A stretch of 64,000 nt of DNA, taken from Carnegiea gigantea (taxonomy: Eukaryota; Streptophyta; Magnoliopsida; Caryophyllales; Cactaceae). Every line of letters begins with the position of its first letter. Position 1 is the first letter of the stretch. The position numbers and the translations under genes are program-made. Below are positions 45,400 to 56,819 of the stretch, piece after piece. Where the stretch lies: contig JAKOGI010000138.1 of the NCBI GenBank assembly GCA_029747015.1, positions 463,501 to 527,500 on the forward strand. The letters are read 5' to 3'. The notes beneath the pieces are model-generated. The model was not told where the DNA came from, did not search any database, and worked only from the letters and a program-made list of their open reading frames with translations.

Positions 45400-47400
45400 G
45401 TCTTTGTATTCTTTGGTGTTTTGCTCCTCTGAGACCTCTAAATAAGCCTTCAAAGTGTATATGTGTAATAAAGTGTATTATATTTTTGCTTCTGGAGTTT
45501 TTTTTTTATCAATTTATTCCTCATATTATTTTTCTTCCTTGATATTGGTGTTTAGGGACTATTGGTTTATGTTGATCTTTATTAGCTTTTGGTCTTCGTG
45601 TTCTTTGGTGTTTTTCTGCTATGAGATCTCTAAATCTAATTATTCTCTTCCTTGTTTCTCTCTCTATGTTACTTACTCGTTCTCAGCATCCCTCTTTACG
45701 ATCTCTATGTGTGTGTGTGTGTGAGTGTGTGTGTGTTTGTGTGTGTGGAGAGATTTTGAGCATCCAATTCTGAGAATGAATTCAGAACAGAAAGGTAATT
45801 GTTCTATACCTGTATGATGTTAACTTTATGATTTTGATTTCTTGAATTTTTGGTTGTTCTTTATGCTCTATTATTTGCTGAAAGCTTGCCAAATCTTAAA
45901 CCAGCTATGTGTTACTTGTGAAGTACCATTTAGAGTTTGAGCTTGTGCAGACAACCCATTTGGTTAGTTTCTAGTGAGGGCTATTTCATATGCTTCTTTA
46001 TGCCATTTGACATGAACTAATTATATTATTAGTATTTTTTTGGTTTTTGTTTTATAAAGTCTGGGATTCGGTATTCAAGTTTGGTTGATCTGTAAAGGTG
46101 ATATGTAGTATTAGCTATATACGTTTGGGATTTTCAGTTTTATGTCCCCCTATTACTTGATTTCAAGACCTGTTTAACTAGTTCTGTAATATTTTAAAAT
46201 TTCTGTTAGGCCCCTATTTCTATTGGGCCCCTGTTTATTTGTTGTTGGTCTTCGTGTTCCATGATGTCTTACTCCTCGGAGATCTCTAAATAAGCCCTCA
46301 AAGTGTATATGTGAAATAAAGAGTATTATATTTCCGCCTTTGGGATTTTTTTGTCAATTTGTTCCTTGTATTAATTTTCGTCCTTGATTTTGGTGTTTAG
46401 GGATTATTGGTTTTCTTATATTATTTGTTCCTTGTAGCTTTAGACTTGTCCCACTGAAATAGAGTTGTACATGGAAGTTGTCCTAATGAATTGAAATTTG
46501 TTTCCTTTGTTATGCAATTGTTCAATTATAATTTTTTAAAGCAATCTAGGGGGATATAATCCTATGATTTTATGATATGCATCTATCCTAATGTCGTATA
46601 TTTGGCCTTGTTTGCTTAGTGCTGGATCCTTTTTGTAACCCTGAGGTTTTTGGGGCCTTTTTTTGGTGTTGTTTTTATTAGTAAGGAGTGCTTAAAAGGC
46701 TAAATGTTGCTGTTGTTATATTTGTTGAAATTTGAGTGTCATAATTTGGGGGAAAGGAAAATGAGCATCACTTATTTTTCTTTATGCTTTTGGGTTTTGT
46801 TTTTTGGTCAATCTGTTCCTTGCATTATTTTTCTTCCTTGATCTTGGTTTTTAAGGATTTTTGGTTTATGTTGATCTTTGTTGGCTTTTGGTCTCTGTGT
46901 TCTTTGGTGTTTTGCTCATATGAGATCTCTAAATCAGGTTATTCTCTTCCTTATTTCTCTCTTTATATGACTCACTCGGTCTCAGCATCCCTTTTTCTGA
47001 TCTATTATGTGTGTGTATATGTGTCTGATGTGTGTGTGAAGAGAGATTTTAAGCATCTAATTCTGGGGAAGAATTCAGAAAACAAAGGTAATTGTTCTCT
47101 ACCGGTATGAAGTTTACTTTATGAATTTGATTTCCTGAATTTTCACTTTTTCTTTATGCTCTATTATTTGTTGAAAGCTTACCAAATCTTCAACTAGGTA
47201 TCTGTTACTTGTGAAGTACCTTTAAGAGTTTGAGCTTGTTTAGATTACCCGTTTGGTTAGCTTCTAGTGAGGGTTACTTTATATGGTTCTTTTTGCCATT
47301 TGACTGAGCTAATTATATTATTAGTTTTTTTTTTTTTGGTTTTTGTCACTCTCTTGCTTGATTTCATGACCTGTTCAACTTGTTCTTTCTATCAGGTATC
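45400..47400. repeat. Internal duplications in the intron-like segment
   Basis: 45480-46060 aligns with 46785-47340 (shift about 1300 bp), sharing for example ttcttccttgatnttggt, gagatctctaaat and agcttgccaaatctt. A third partial copy at 46235-46420 matches 45395-45575. Substitution level is moderate, so these are not recent. Confidence 0.8.
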
Positions 47401-47758
47401 TATTTTCCTCATACCATTTTCTGGGTTTCTTTCTATTGCTTTTCTATCTGTGGGTATTTTCTATTGGGTTACTTCCGTGGATTAGTGGGTAAGGAGTCAT
47501 TTTCTCATTTGTATAAGAGAATTATGTGATTAAATTGTATTGATGCAGATGTGTAAAGTTTTTCTTTTTTCTCTTTTTCCCACCCACACATATGCTCTAA
47601 TTCTTTGTGGGTCATTGCTCTTGCTTTATTGTTGCTTTGAATCTTAAACTATAGTTTATTGACAAATCTTTAAATCCCATAAGGTAGTTAAAAGCTGGTA
47701 TTAAACTTAAAAAATACCCACTTGGGAATTTGCTTCATTCTTGATCTCAATTTCAACC

Positions 47759-49013
47759 ATGGGGAACTCTGATGGTATGTTTCTTAACCCTAACCTTGTT
47801 GTTATCCTTGAATTTTAGTTGGGCTTGGTAGATCAGTTTGTGGGCATTGATGAATTGGTTGACTTGTTGATTGATTATTTTGTAATTTATGGGTTTTTCT
47901 TTTCTGTGACCAGATTCTCATATCACTTTTTTAATTGATGCTCATTTCTAGTTCTGTAGTTCTAAGCTGTCTCTATTTTTTCTTATAGTTGACATATTGG
48001 ATTGTAAATCTGCTTGAGATCAATAGTCTTCTTATTTATAAGTTGCGGGATGAGGTTGGGTATTCTTGAAATTTAATTAGTTTTTTGTGGTCCTGGATTG
48101 AGTACTAATGATGGTTCTATTCATCTGACAATTACTCTGGTAGATATCTGAGACTTTAAACTCTTGCTTTGGTTGACCTTGATTGGAACCTTTGAGTCGC
48201 TTTTTACGATGTTTTGATGATTTCATTGACTTGCAAAATAATGTACAATTGCATATAGAGAGGCTCTCATGGCTTTTAAGTAATGATTTAGTGAATCTCT
48301 TTATACTTTTGGGCATTTTGGTTTTTGCTTTCAATTTAGGAATTATTATTTGATAATCAGTATGCCTTAAAATTGCTTGCCTGAACTCCTGTGAGAATTT
48401 ACTAACTTATAAGAGTAGGGCACAGCTTTTTTGAGATATATCTCAATTGATCCTTCAGATTCTGATTCTAATAATTGAATGGTGGTTGTTCTTTTCAATA
48501 TGTTGATGAGATTCATTACTCATTAGACTAACCATGTTTTCTATTTCACCAGTCGAGGCCCAAGATAGAACCATCTTTGTGGCTTCTGCATTTGTAGGTC
48601 ATCAAGAAGGTAATTGTATTTCTAAGTATGATTTTACATGGAGCTATCTATGACATTTCATCGTTATGTTTATGTGAGTAATTAACATTCTATATTGATA
48701 GTATCCCTATATTTTCTCTCCTCAAACAATTAAAACAATGCCCTTCTAGAACAATAATATCAATTACAGCCTATATTATCTAAAATAAAAGAAGTAATTT
48801 GCACATATATGAAAGCAGATTTTGTTGGGTTTCGAGTTTTTTTTCTAGTATATTTGATTCAATAAGTAGCTACTTGGTGGAAATCTATAAATGTTTTTTT
48901 TTTTTTGGTTTTATGCTCAACTGAAGTTAGCTGCTTTACCCACACATTTGCTACGATTCGTTGTAGGTCTTTGTCCTAAAGAAATCAGTTACAAAATGGG
49001 TTCTGAAATGTAA
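47759..49013 (+). CDS. Predicted three-exon small protein (39 aa) in the Helitron
   Basis: Exon a (47759-47774) encodes MGNSD plus one base before GTATGT. Exon b (48553-48609) follows CACCAG and encodes EAQDRTIFVASAFVGHQE, ending one base into a codon before GTAATT. Exon c starts at 48967 after TTGTAG and encodes GLCPKEISYKMGSEM to TAA at 49011-49013. Both introns are phase 1 and join without a shift, giving 39 residues with no known motif. Upstream untranslated exons may start near 44100. It could equally be a truncated 5' piece of a longer host gene, or chance. I do not recognise it. Confidence 0.35.
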
Positions 49014-49118
49014 GGCTGTTTAAAGTAGATTTCTAGGTTCGTTTGTTGTTTATGTTTACTTTCGTCCTTTCTACCTTATGAACTAATGATCATGGAATAT
49101 TGTATAAATTTAGTTATT

Positions 49119-49390
49119 AATCATAGGCTTTAACATGAGATGAAGTTATGCAAGACAAAGGAATAGAAATTTCAGTAGTTACCTGAGATAAAAGTGCCTA
49201 AACCTTGTATCCTCGTTGTGCACGTTTATGTCAAACACTGAAAATTCATAGGCACTAATCATATGCATTAACATGAGACGAAGTTATGTTTGATACAGAA
49301 ATAGAAATTTCAGTACTTACCTGATATGAAAGTGCTCAGACATGGAATCTTTATTGTGCACGCGTTTATCTCAGGCACTGACCCTTGTTA
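49119..49390. repeat. Tandem duplication, 138-bp unit
   Basis: Two copies start at aatcataggctttaacatgag (49119) and aatcatatgcattaacatgag (49257). Each ends near caggcactga or caaacactga. Confidence 0.85.
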
Positions 49391-49399
49391 TGCTAATAC

Positions 49400-50058
49400 A
49401 GATTTCAAGTCAAAGGGGAGCTAATGAAAGAAGTGATGATGTGATTTGATACGTGAGAAATTAGGAAGTAAAAAGATGCAGCACGGTGAAGCGTTGAAAT
49501 TTATAGATGTACTTTGCGTGGTTCACTAGGAGACGTGGAAGTAGTATAGCTGCCATCAAATTGTTTTATTTTGTATGTAGTGTATCTTTCCAAAAATCTA
49601 ATAAAGAGGAGTTTGGAACTCCTTGCTATAGGTGAACTCAGATTCAGTGTTTTATTTTTCCTAAATACGTAGTGGGTAGATTAGAAACATAAAATGTGAG
49701 AAGTGGAGAGTGGGGTGGGCAGTTTTTGATGTGATTAGGATTGATTGCTGCAAAAGAGACCCACCAGTTGGGGGTATGTGTTTTCAAATATTGAATTATT
49801 ATTTATTGGATAAAAATAGTTACTGGATTAATAACAAACGTCAGAATTGGGGAGTGGGGGAGGGTAGTTACTGACGTCAGTAGTTGGGGGTGTGTATTTT
49901 CTCAGTTTTAATTAATTTTTTTGGAAAAAATAGTTATTTTAACATCTTGGATTAAATGGCTAAAACAGTTTAATGGTGTAGATCATTCTAATCTCCACAA
50001 ATCACTCAGACGACATTATTCTAGGGTTTCTAGAAGATTGCTGTTATATTAGTATAGA
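49400..50058. other. Helitron 5' terminal region
   Basis: Non-coding. It contains two diverged copies of a block with agtggggtgggcag / agtgggggagggtagt (49707 and 49854), followed by the canonical terminus. Confidence 0.55.
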
Positions 50059-50100
50059 TACGCATGCATATGTATATACATGTATATGTATGTATGTATC

Positions 50101-50157
<57 letters not shown>

Positions 50158-50161
50158 GTGT

Positions 50162-50219
<58 letters not shown>

Positions 50220-50272
50220 GTGGATATATATATATATGTGTATATATGTATATATGTGTATATATGTATATA

Positions 50273-50343
<71 letters not shown>

Positions 50344-50347
50344 CTAC

Positions 50348-50385
<38 letters not shown>

Positions 50386-50421
50386 ATCTCTGTGTGTGTG
50401 TGTTTATGTGTATGCGTATAT
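50059..50421. repeat. (TA)n/(TG)n microsatellite right of the Helitron
   Basis: A compound repeat of TA, TATG and TG runs that starts directly at the Helitron 5' terminus. Confidence 0.97.
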
Positions 50422-51367
50422 AGTGGCGGAGTTAGGGTTTAAATCTTAGGTGTCGAAGTAGACTATACAGCACAACTAATAATCGTCTAATTTGCACTCT
50501 AATATTTTAATACATTTTCTTCTGTAATTTTTTTTATGACACAACATAGCTATAATATTGCACTAAACTTGCAAGAGTTCCCAAATTTACCAAATTTCAT
50601 CTTCATGCTCCCAAGTGCGATCGTATTCACAAGTTTATCAAAATTAACTCCAGACTATTTCCGAAATGGTATTAACATAATTGTTAGACACAAATTTGAC
50701 TAAAATCGCTAAATTAGATACAATAGTTTGTTAAGAATAATTACAAATTAACATAATTGTTAGACAGAACTTTAACTAGAATCACTAAATTAGAATAGTT
50801 TGCAAAGGATAATTATAAATTAACATAATTGTTAGACACAAATTTTACTAGAATCGCTAAAGTAGATACAATAGTTTGTAAAAAATAATTATAAATTTAA
50901 AAAGAATTATTTTTGCCCTTGATTTTGCCTCTTGAGATAAAGCTTTGTATACTATTCTCTTTCTAAGTTAATGTCAACATAATAGCAAAAAGATTATGTA
51001 TCTTAATTTAAAAAAAAATCATAATATTAAAAAAATCACACACTTATAGTTACCAAGGTTCAAACATATGACCCACCTAACCTGTGGAAACTCGAAACAC
51101 CTCATGCCAAACAAGCACTACATGCTTGTTGTTGTTTAACCAAACTAGAAAATATATAGCTAATATTATACATCTTAGTTCATGAGACCTTCCCACCAAA
51201 TAGGCAAAAGTAACACTAATTGGCCAACGCACCCTTCCAACTATCCAAGCAAACTAAAAAACATATATAGATATTTTTTTTTCCCAGAAATTCCAACATT
51301 TAAATTTTTTTTCCCAAAAAGCTGGGGTGTCAATTGACACTCCTTGCATGCACATAGCTCCGTCCCT
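50422..51367. mobile_element. Possible TIR DNA transposon remnant, about 950 bp
   Basis: The left end AGTGGCGGAGTTAGG and the reverse complement of the right end AGGGACGGAGCTATG are similar over about 12 of 15 positions. A region at 50640-50890 has three repeats of taacataattgttagacacaaatttgactagaatcgctaaa-like sequence. Flanks are microsatellite, so a target duplication cannot be read. hAT-like is a guess. Confidence 0.45.
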
Positions 51368-51480
51368 TTGTGTATGTGTATATGTATATATATGTATATT
51401 TATATAAATACATATATATTATATTATATTGTACAGTCACACACGCACACACACACACACAAATACGTACATATATACTA
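51368..51480. repeat. Short TA/CA microsatellite
   Basis: Degenerate TATG/TA followed by (CA)n. Probably the continuation of the repeat left of 50422. Confidence 0.85.
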
Positions 51481-52034
51481 GTGAGTAGGTGTGAGACGAT
51501 TAACCATTCAGGGTGTAGATGAGCTAGAGGATGGCTAAAGAAAAGTTAGAATGAAGTAATTAGAAATGATTTGAAACTTATATATCTAACTGAGGACATG
51601 CATTAGGATAGAAGTCTATGGAGATCTGGGATTAACGCTGGAGATTATAGGTACTGTCCTTCAAGTCCTTTCTTTGACTATTGTTTGAGTAGCGATTGTT
51701 GTTATGCTGTACTGGTTATTAGTCATGTCTGCTTGCGATGCAATCCTGTAGAATAGTTGATTGATCTTAGTAGGATCATTATTATCGCACCTCTGATTGA
51801 TTGAATCATATCTTCTTCACAACTGTGGTGTCACCTCCATCCACTGATTATTTGAATGTAGACAGCTATTGGCCAAATTTGCAGTATGTGGCCATTTGTT
51901 GTTGAAGGTACGCATAACTCTTAACCCTCATATGTTGCTCTTGTTAATTTATGGTTTTTGTAAGTAGGTAGGACTTGTGTTAGCTAATTTAGTTTACCAA
52001 TAAATTTTTAACTTCAAAATATCTTCTTAAGACT
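51481..52034. other. Unassigned sequence, possibly the body of a truncated retroposon
   Basis: No reading frame or motif recognised; it lies directly upstream of a LINE/SINE-type 3' tail. Confidence 0.35.
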
Positions 52035-52214
52035 TTTATATGCGCCCATTAGAAACGGTCTATCGACAGATAGTAATGTGTATAGAGGTAACGCTGCCTA
52101 CATTTAGATCTCCCCAAATCCGGTGAAATAGGGACCTACACTGAAAGTTGTTGTTGTTATTATTGCTGTCATTGTTTCTATTGATGTTGTTATTGCTATT
52201 GTTGTTATTGTTGT
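52035..52214 (+). mobile_element. 3' end of an RTE-type LINE or TS-type SINE
   Basis: The sequence aaacggtctatc...gaggtaacgctgcctac...ctccccaaatccggtgaaatagggacctacactg followed by (GTT/ATT)n resembles the widespread plant LINE/SINE tail (the 'aaggtctgcgtacactctaccctccccagacccc' type) that ends in TTG repeats. Diverged. The 5' end is not found. Confidence 0.6.
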
Positions 52215-52390
52215 GTGTTTGTATGTATATATATATATGCATATACATACATACCTACATATATACATACATACATACATACATACATACAAATATATAA
52301 AAATAGATATACAAATACATATATACACACACCCACACACATACACACACATACATATATATATATATGTATATATATACAGACATGCAT

Positions 52391-52484
<94 letters not shown>
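52215..52484. repeat. (CA)n/(TA)n microsatellite left of the copia element
   Basis: Compound repeat ending in a pure TA run that abuts the LTR start TGTTGAATT. Confidence 0.97.
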
Positions 52485-52489
<5 letters not shown>

Positions 52490-54188
52490 AATTTATGAGC
52501 ACTTACCCACAAGAGGGGGGTGAATTGTGGTGTTCGATTTTCGCGTACTTACTGTCAAACACCCTCTTGATTGTAGAGGTTGTTCTCGAATTACAAACAA
52601 CCTTCTGACTTGTTTGCACTAGATGTTTTTAATTTGCTCAAAGGCGAAAATCAACAAGATAAATGCGGAAATAAAGCACACACAATTTTTCCGTGGAAAC
52701 ACCTGTAGCCCAACTGAGGTGTGAAAAACCACGACCTACCTCGTGTAGGATTTAACCACTTTCACTAACGGGCTTCACACGTTACAAATGTAACACACCT
52801 TGTTACAACTTGCAACCACGTAACCTTCTTTTCTAAGAAAGGTTACACCACGTCCAAATCTCACCAGATTGGACACGTCCAAAGTCCACACGACTGAGGA
52901 CCACTCACTCACTTTTCTGATCCAAGATCAGGGTTACAAAACACCTTACGGGGGTGCTTCTGATTTAAGCAGATGTAAGGTACAATGAGGTCCTAGTATG
53001 CCAATATCTTGAAAGCTCAGCTTAAACACAACTTGTCTCGGTTTTTCTTTTCTCAAGAGTAGCTCGAAAAATTCTTCTCACTAGAAAAACCACTTTTGCA
53101 CTTCTCCCTTTTTGCGTATGTTGTGTATATTTCTCGTTTTTTTTCTTCTTCTTCGCTTATGAATGTGAGTGAAATGTTGAGTTTTTAAACAAAAAATCCA
53201 ACGGTCGAAAACAAGGAGAAGTGATAAAATCAGCTATGCTTAGCGAAGAGAGATTTTTGCTTAGCACAGAGAATTCCAACGGCTAAAAGATCCAATGAGG
53301 ATAGAGTTTCCCAATGTTGTAGGGATTTGATTTTTGGAAGATAAAAGTCTATCTTTTTCCCTTTAAAAAATAGCCGTGAGATACAAGGGAAAGAATCTCA
53401 GCTTTGAATTTTGAATTAATCACTTCCCAAAGGATAAGAAAGAAATATTTTCGGTTTTGGTAAATATTTTCCAAAATCAGTTTTGCAAATCTCCCAAGGG
53501 ATTTTCATATCAAAAAGATTTTCTACAGCTTAAATTGCTGTCTTGGAATTTTATCAAAATATATTAGAGCTTTTGGCCAACCAAAATAAGTTTTCCAAAG
53601 TAACCGGGTTTGGCCGTTGCAGTTCAGAAACACCCTAGGTACCCTGTTTATAGGGTTGTTCAAACTTGGTGTTCTGAAGCAAATAGCGCAACCGATTCAA
53701 GAGTGGTTAGTTAGAGACTTTTCAAGATTGGCATATTAACAAGAGTCTAAGAAATAAAACCTAAATTACCCAAGACATCTCGTTGTAGATCCAGTCATCT
53801 TGTTCAAGATGAATACGCTGCCCCAACCACCTAGACCAACCTGTTTGCCAGGTTGTTCTTGTATCGCTTGAGTTCAGAAAGGCCTGTTTGCTGGATTGTC
53901 CTTGAAACACCTAGCCTGTTTGCCAGGTTGTTCTTGTATTGCTTGAGTTCAGGAACTGATCTTAACACACAATCAACTCATCGAGGTGGTGTTCTTGACT
54001 TGAGCGTGAGTCATCAAGGTATGAGACCTGTTCTTAAGACTTGTTCTCAACATTCAGCAAACAAGTTAAGATGCATATTGAAAATAACAGTGTATGCCTG
54101 TTTGGAGAACTTTGTTTGGAGCAACATTACTTAAGAGCATTTTACACTTGGGTTTGTTGTCATCAAAACTGAATATACTAATTCAACA
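52485..54188 (-). repeat. 3' LTR of the copia element
   Basis: It contains a direct duplication of about 70 bp period (cctgtttgccaggttgttcttgtat at 53840 and 53910), also present in the other LTR (62725, 62800), so it predates this insertion. Confidence 0.95.
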
Positions 54189-54202
54189 ATTTCCCCCTTT
54201 TT
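54189..54202 (-). other. Polypurine tract of the copia element
   Basis: The minus strand reads AAAAAGGGGGAAAT directly before the 3' LTR, a form common in SIRE elements. Confidence 0.9.
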
Positions 54203-54472
54203 GATGATGACAAACCAAGTGTCCATATTGACCAAAAAAAAAATTTTAATGCTGATAGGGATCCACGTAGGTACAAGGAGTTAGTCAGGGTCAGGTTCAT
54301 TCGTCACACTTTGCCAATAGGTTACACTATTCTTCCCCCTTTTGGCATCATTAAAAAAACAAGAACAACAGGACGGTTGCAAGAAAAGCATATAAAGCAT
54401 TGCAAATAGATATTTCATTGCAAAAAAAAAAACAGTACATTTCCAAACTAACAAAAAAATAGATATTGACAA

Positions 54473-56332
54473 TCAGGGAGCAGGGGGTGGTTTCGTTTGC
54501 AGAGGAGGAATGCTGGGGGCAAGGGTGGAGAGAAGGGTAAGCAAATCTTCATGGCGTTTGGCGGAGAGGGCTTGTTCCTCAGCAAGAGCAGCCTTGACGG
54601 CTGAGAGCTCATCCTTGAGGCGAGCATTGTCCTCAAGAACAGCCTCAACCTTGATGGAAGGTTGCCCAGAAACAGGTGGTCGAGGTGGTCGACGACCCTG
54701 TGTGGAGACTGACCCTTCGCCAATCTCATAGCCACACCCTAGCAGGGTGTCAATCCCAATCTCATCAATGATTTGGGCCGCCACTCTCCGTGTGAGCAAT
54801 ATCCCAAAGTGCTCAAACACCCTTGTCAGCAGAAACCCATAGCCAAGATCATGTGCCCGGGTGGTGTTCGCAATTCGCCCTATGTGGCGAATCATAATTG
54901 CAGGGAGGTTGATTGGTTCCTCCCGATCCAGTAGGTCCACCAGACATTGATCGAGGGCATCTGCTGAGTTTCGCCCTTGACCTCGCGGAATTATGTTCTT
55001 GATGGTGAACATAAACAGTAGTTGGTGCAGGGAGGTCATTTCTCCCTTCTTAACCGAGAGGGGTGTTCTCAGGCCCTGTTTCTGACTGAGGCGTTGGGAC
55101 ACCTCAAGGAGCCTGGATGTTTCTAGGGCAGTTTTGTCTTCCCTCACATACACAGCAAAGCCTTGTGAGGGCACCCCCAATATTTTCCCAAGTGTGGGCG
55201 CATCAACCTTAATGCCTTGCCCATTCACAAAACTTGTCACCACCCCTTTGGTGACACTGTAGTTGGCGTAAAACTCAGCCAACTCAGGCACAGAACACCC
55301 CAACTGGGTGTTTGCAAACAAGTCGAGCTAGCCTTGGGCTCGCAACTTGCTTAGGAACACCCCCAGACCATGTTCCTCAAAAAAACGTATATTCACTACC
55401 TTCCCCCTGACGACATTGCGCTTAAGCAATTGTGCATGTTTATCAGACATAGGAGAGGGAGTGGACTTCTTTGGGCATTTGGGAGGAGGAACAGAGGTGG
55501 TAGCGTCTGGTAGGGGAGCTGTTCTGGGCTTTCTTTTGAGGGGTGAGGTTGCAGGAGAGGGCTTCATAGCAGGTTTAGAGGTGGATTTTGGAGGAGCTTG
55601 ATCTTCAGAGGACTCGGAGAACACCGGTGTCCCCTGTTTGAAAAAGGTGCTCTCAGAGTCAGAACTCGAGAACTCCTCGGTAGAAGAAGAGGAAATCTCC
55701 TCGATAATTGGAGCAGAGGGTTTGGAGATACGGGGAGCGGATTGAAAAGCTATTCTTGCAGATTTGTGAGAAGGCTTGGAGGCTGTTGGAGAAGAGGGAG
55801 TTTGAGAGGGCTAAGACCTTGGTTGTGGACTTGTTCTTGGCGTTCTGCTACGCCTGGCCACTAATTTCACCCTTTTCCTTTTCTCTCCGGTTTGAGCAAC
55901 CGGAGTAGTAAGTTCAGCCTCAGGGAGAGAATCCTTCTCCTGACTCTCCTCTGACGTCTCATCGACATTCAGATCCTCCACACACACGGCGTCGAAAGAG
56001 TCATCCCCGGTTTTTGGCACTGTTTCAGGAAACAGCCCAAAAGAACATGGTTCGAAATTATCACTAAACCCTTCAGGGGTTTCCAAGATTTTGTCTTGAG
56101 GTCTCGATGGTGCACCCTCCGACTCTACTTTAAGGGGACATGCAATTAACCCCACAAGAAACACCAATTCTCTTCCACAATTAAAGGGAATATCGTCCAT
56201 CCCTATCCCTATTGATTTTAGGGACAAGCTTTTCAGAAATCTGAAAGGCTTGTACAGGATTGGGCGCGGGGGAGCAGGGATTGAGGACGCACAAATCTGG
56301 GCTTTTGAGTTGGAGGTGTGGTTGGAAGCCAT
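54473..56332 (-). pseudogene. Extra ORF 3' of pol in the copia element, 620 codons with two TAG stops
   Basis: One continuous minus-strand frame runs from MASNHTSNSKAQICASS (56332) to the stop at 54473, broken only by TAG at 55811-55813 and TAG at 55328-55330. The N-terminal third is acidic and then basic (KRKRVKLVARRSRTPR). The middle is Pro/Ser/Lys-rich. The C-terminal half has ELAEFYANYSVTKGVVTSFV, LGKILGVPSQGF, SLHQLLFMFTIKNIIPRG and RIANTTRAHDLGYGFLLTRVF, resembling the 'putative plant transposon protein' domain found in several plant elements. It ends in a coiled coil (EAVLEDNARLKDELSAVKAAL). No clear signal peptide or membrane span, so I would not call it an envelope. Function unknown. 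Confidence 0.75.
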
Positions 56333-56819
56333 TGTTGCTAGAGGAGAGAGATTAAGGTTTTAGGCTGTTTGCGGGGTTTGTTTCTGAAAAGAAGAACTGA
56401 GAACAGGGCATTTAAAGCGAGAGAGAGAGCACCCCAAAAACTTTTAAAGATCTCTTGATTTGCAACGGGTGAGAACATTAAAAGCGTGTGCCTTGGGAAG
56501 GAGGGAGGTTTAAAGAGAACACATTCCCATATGCATTGAACAACCAAGGGACGTACCTGTTCTTTCCGCTCGATCAAGATACCTGCCTGTTCTTTGCCGT
56601 TTGATTTTGACTCATTTGAACTGGGGGTGGCAGAGTTGCTCCAGTGACCCTTAGTACATCCCCTTATGCTGCACTCTTTTAAAAAACACGCAATTCGAGT
56701 GTATGCACTCATTGTACATAAATCACATCAGTTGCTAATAAGATTTGCAAACAAGGGGAGAGAACAAGGTGTAGAGGTTGTTTTTACCAAACCTAGTTCA
56801 TGTCTTGGAAACAAGTATC
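56333..56819. other. Spacer between RNase H and the extra ORF
   Basis: Non-coding on the element strand. Purine-rich and gene-free as far as I can see. Confidence 0.5.

Larger units (their letters stand above)
44041..49400 (+). other. Gene-like segment, probably a captured host gene, antisense to the Helitron
   Basis: After the promoter motifs and CT-rich leader comes a possible first exon ending at CTTAAG|GTAAAG (about 44361), then 3 kb of T-rich, intron-like DNA with internal duplications. A three-exon short reading frame lies at 47759-49013. The composition (T-rich plus strand, GT...AG borders) differs from the Rep/helicase part. Helitrons are known to pick up host gene pieces. I do not recognise the donor gene, and whether it is transcribed is unknown. 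Confidence 0.55.

Noticed and set aside
45455..47110. Hydrophobic frames of about 90-110 codons in the Helitron cargo
   Set aside because: T-rich intron-like DNA gives Phe/Leu/Ser-rich frames by composition; the two are copies of a duplicated block, not conserved proteins.
52485..54188. Envelope gene for the copia element
   Set aside because: The extra ORF at 54473-56332 shows no signal peptide or membrane span and looks like a plant-transposon-type protein; the LTR itself has no gene.
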